A stretch of 14,530 nucleotides of DNA. Source: Planctomycetota bacterium (GTDB taxonomy: Bacteria; Planctomycetota; Phycisphaerae; UBA1845; PWPN01). The notes beneath the pieces are model-generated. The model saw only the letters and a program-made list of their open reading frames with translations, made no database searches and was not told where the DNA came from. The position numbers were made by a program, and so were the translations under genes. This document shows positions 12,971 through 14,530 of the stretch, one piece after another (positions within the stretch are counted from its first letter, which is position 1; the number at the start of each line of letters is the position of its first letter). Location of the stretch: positions 1-14,530 of the forward strand of contig JACQVT010000305.1 in assembly GCA_016209665.1 (NCBI GenBank), written 5' to 3'.

Positions 12971-14530
12971 TCAATCCGGGCGGCTGACGGCCAGACCGCG
13001 GGCCCGGTCGAGGATGCGCTTCGTGAGCGGCGAAGGCTCGCTCAGGTCCTTGGGGTTGTTGGTGACGATGGTGGGGACGGCCCCCATGCGCTCGTAGACT
13101 TCGATGCCCTTCTCGAAGTCCTCGTTGCCGGGATTCAGATGATAGTAACCGATCAGGCGGGTATGGCTCCCCCACAGTAACTGGCAGATTCCGTGCTGGG
13201 CATCGACGTGTTTTTGTTCGAGCTTGCCCCAGCCTTGGAAAATGTGTCCCTGCGCGAAGCCCTGCCGCTGGAATGAGACTTCGTTGAGCCCCTCGCCCGC
13301 GAGCAGGAGTTCGGGCCGGACGGCGTCGAATTCGTCGTGGAGCTGGCGCATCCCCTCGATCGTGTTCATCCCCTGCACGAGGCCGTTGTCCGTGTTCCAG
13401 GTGCACAACGTCTGGTCGATGAACGCGACGCCGGTGCCCGTCCGGTCGCAGGCCTCGCCGACCACGTCGATCAGCTTGCTCCGCCAGGCGCCCAGGCCCG
13501 GGTGGATGTAGCCCATCCGGGTGTAGTCGTGCGTCTCGGGCGGCCAGTGCCAGCCCTGGGGCTCGTTCTTGTCGAGGCTGCGGACCTGGAAATCGCCGAC
13601 GGTCTGGAAAAACGGGTGCTTGTAGTAGACGGAGAAATAGTTGAAGTGCGGCATCACGTGAAAGCCCAGTTGGCGGGCCTTGGCCATGTACTGCAGGGCC
13701 TTGTCGGTGGGGGTGTAGTCGGGGTAGTTCACGTCGTACTTGTCGGTCCGCCAATCGGACAGGTGGATGAGCGTCCGGGCGGGCGGATGGACGGCGGCGA
13801 GGGCGTCGAGCATCTCGGGCTTCGCCGCCGCCCAGCAGACGGCCAGCGTGATCCCGTCCACCCAGTCGGGCCGGTGTCGCGCGTTGGCCCGCAGATCGCC
13901 GCCGGCGAGGAGCCACTGCCGGTAGCGCGTGGCCGGTACCCTCCAATTGCCTCTATATGTGTTGACCCGCCATTCGATGCCGCCGGCGGTGCGGTTGTCC
14001 CACAGCGGTCCGGGCGGCTCGGTGTCAAAGCCCAGGTCGGTGCGGTCGCCTTGCCGCGTGAGCTGGAGGGCCTTGAACTGGCGGGTGCGGTCTTCGCAGT
14101 GAACCATCGCGGAGTATTCACCCTGCTCCAGGATCACCAGTTGAGCGTTCCACTCCATCGGCCAGGCGAACCGATGGGACGGCGGATGGGGCTGGTTGGA
14201 CCGGAACCGCAGGCCGTTGACGCACGGCAGGATCACGGCGGCATCGGGGTGGGCGGACAGTGTCCATCCGACGGCCCGCAGGCCGCGGCGGCTGGACAGG
14301 CCGTCAGGGAGGATGCGCACGTCGCCGGTGTCGGCGTCCGCGCACACCAGGAGTGTACGGGTCGAATCCTCGCCGCTGACCTCGATGCGAGCGGCGCGGT
14401 CGGAGATCCGGCGGACGGTCGTCTGCTGGTGTTTGTCGGTGCCGAGCAGCCCGCCGTCGAGGTACAGCAGGTCGATGCCCGGCCCGGCGGCGGATGGGTG
14501 AACGAACTCGGTGTCGTCGCCGGCGGGGCG
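12971..14530 (-). CDS. Glycoside-hydrolase-like protein (DUF6259-like), 5' truncated by window edge
   Basis: There are 519 residues in an open frame that runs off the window edge without a stop; the N-terminus lies beyond 14530. A GTG at 14347 is in frame, but coding-like sequence continues upstream of it, so it is not the start. The visible first part is beta-rich (a probable substrate-side sandwich). The rest resembles a TIM-barrel glycosidase: the segments WVDGITLAVCW, LIHLSDWRTDKYDVNYPDY, GFHVMPHFNYFS, GTGVAFIDQTLCTWN and LLLAGEGLNEVSFQ fit successive barrel strands. Candidate catalytic residues are the Asp of AFIDQT (codon 13415-13417) and the Glu of AGEG (13292-13294) or NEV (13280-13282). 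The overall look matches the DUF6259 group I recall from planctomycetes and Bacteroidetes, whose substrate is unknown. The protein ends directly at ARGLAVSRPD with no C-terminal sandwich, and its stop abuts the LuxR-like remnant, so the C-terminus may be clipped. Confidence 0.65.
   Translation of the reverse strand, partial: RPAGDDTEFVHPSAAGPGIDLLYLDGGLLGTDKHQQTTVRRISDRAARIEVSGEDSTRTLLVCADADTGDVRILPDGLSSRRGLRAVGWTLSAHPDAAVILPCVNGLRFRSNQPHPPSHRFAWPMEWNAQLVILEQGEYSAMVHCEDRTRQFKALQLTRQGDRTDLGFDTEPPGPLWDNRTAGGIEWRVNTYRGNWRVPATRYRQWLLAGGDLRANARHRPDWVDGITLAVCWAAAKPEMLDALAAVHPPARTLIHLSDWRTDKYDVNYPDYTPTDKALQYMAKARQLGFHVMPHFNYFSVYYKHPFFQTVGDFQVRSLDKNEPQGWHWPPETHDYTRMGYIHPGLGAWRSKLIDVVGEACDRTGTGVAFIDQTLCTWNTDNGLVQGMNTIEGMRQLHDEFDAVRPELLLAGEGLNEVSFQRQGFAQGHIFQGWGKLEQKHVDAQHGICQLLWGSHTRLIGYYHLNPGNEDFEKGIEVYERMGAVPTIVTNNPKDLSEPSPLTKRILDRARGLAVSRPD

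Overview
The window is GC-rich and sparsely coded. It most likely comes from a planctomycete, probably class Phycisphaerae or a relative. This is inferred from the secreted protein at 1172..5161, which combines paired 'YGWDEKSDY...ADDW...WWGS' modules, a GEVED domain and an 'RTHPT' dockerin-like tail that I associate with those genomes. Many short, lone regulatory genes, large intergenic gaps and alternative start codons (TTG, GTG) fit the same picture. No RNA genes, CRISPR array or intact transposase are visible.

Layout. Positions 1..282 hold the 3' end of a CAP/SCP-type secreted-protein gene. A gene-poor stretch (283..1171) follows. It carries a near-consensus sigma-70 promoter (756..784) and several palindromes ahead of a 1329-residue exported protein (1172..5161) that ends at a strong intrinsic terminator (5208..5242). 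On the minus strand, 5386..6963 encodes an HDOD-GGDEF signalling protein, preceded in its own direction by two inverted repeats. The divergent gap 6964..7779 ends in a 72-bp palindromic element (7672..7743) that folds as a nearly unspaced cloverleaf. It lies just before a plus-strand cluster: a single-domain response regulator (TTG start, 7780), a two-lobed M16 zinc protease overlapping it by one base (8271..11027), and an FchA/FTCD_C-type one-carbon enzyme (11066..11671). A 79-residue zinc-ribbon protein (11816..12055) follows.

Convergent with these are a lone sigma-70 region-4 protein (12089..12427, minus) and a 5'-truncated glycoside-hydrolase-like protein (12971..14530, minus). Directly beyond the stop codon of the latter lies the carboxy-terminal 44 codons of what looks like a LuxR-type HTH gene (12829..12960) with no body, which marks a probable deletion or rearrangement junction.

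How the genes work together. The response regulator and M16 protease are probably translationally coupled, and FchA is close enough to share the transcript, although no shared pathway is apparent. The HDOD-GGDEF protein probably makes cyclic di-GMP without the usual product-inhibition site. The CAP protein, the large modular protein and perhaps the glycosidase-like protein are envelope or extracellular products. The cloverleaf element, the HTH remnant and the nested-domain architecture of the large protein are the parts most worth following up.
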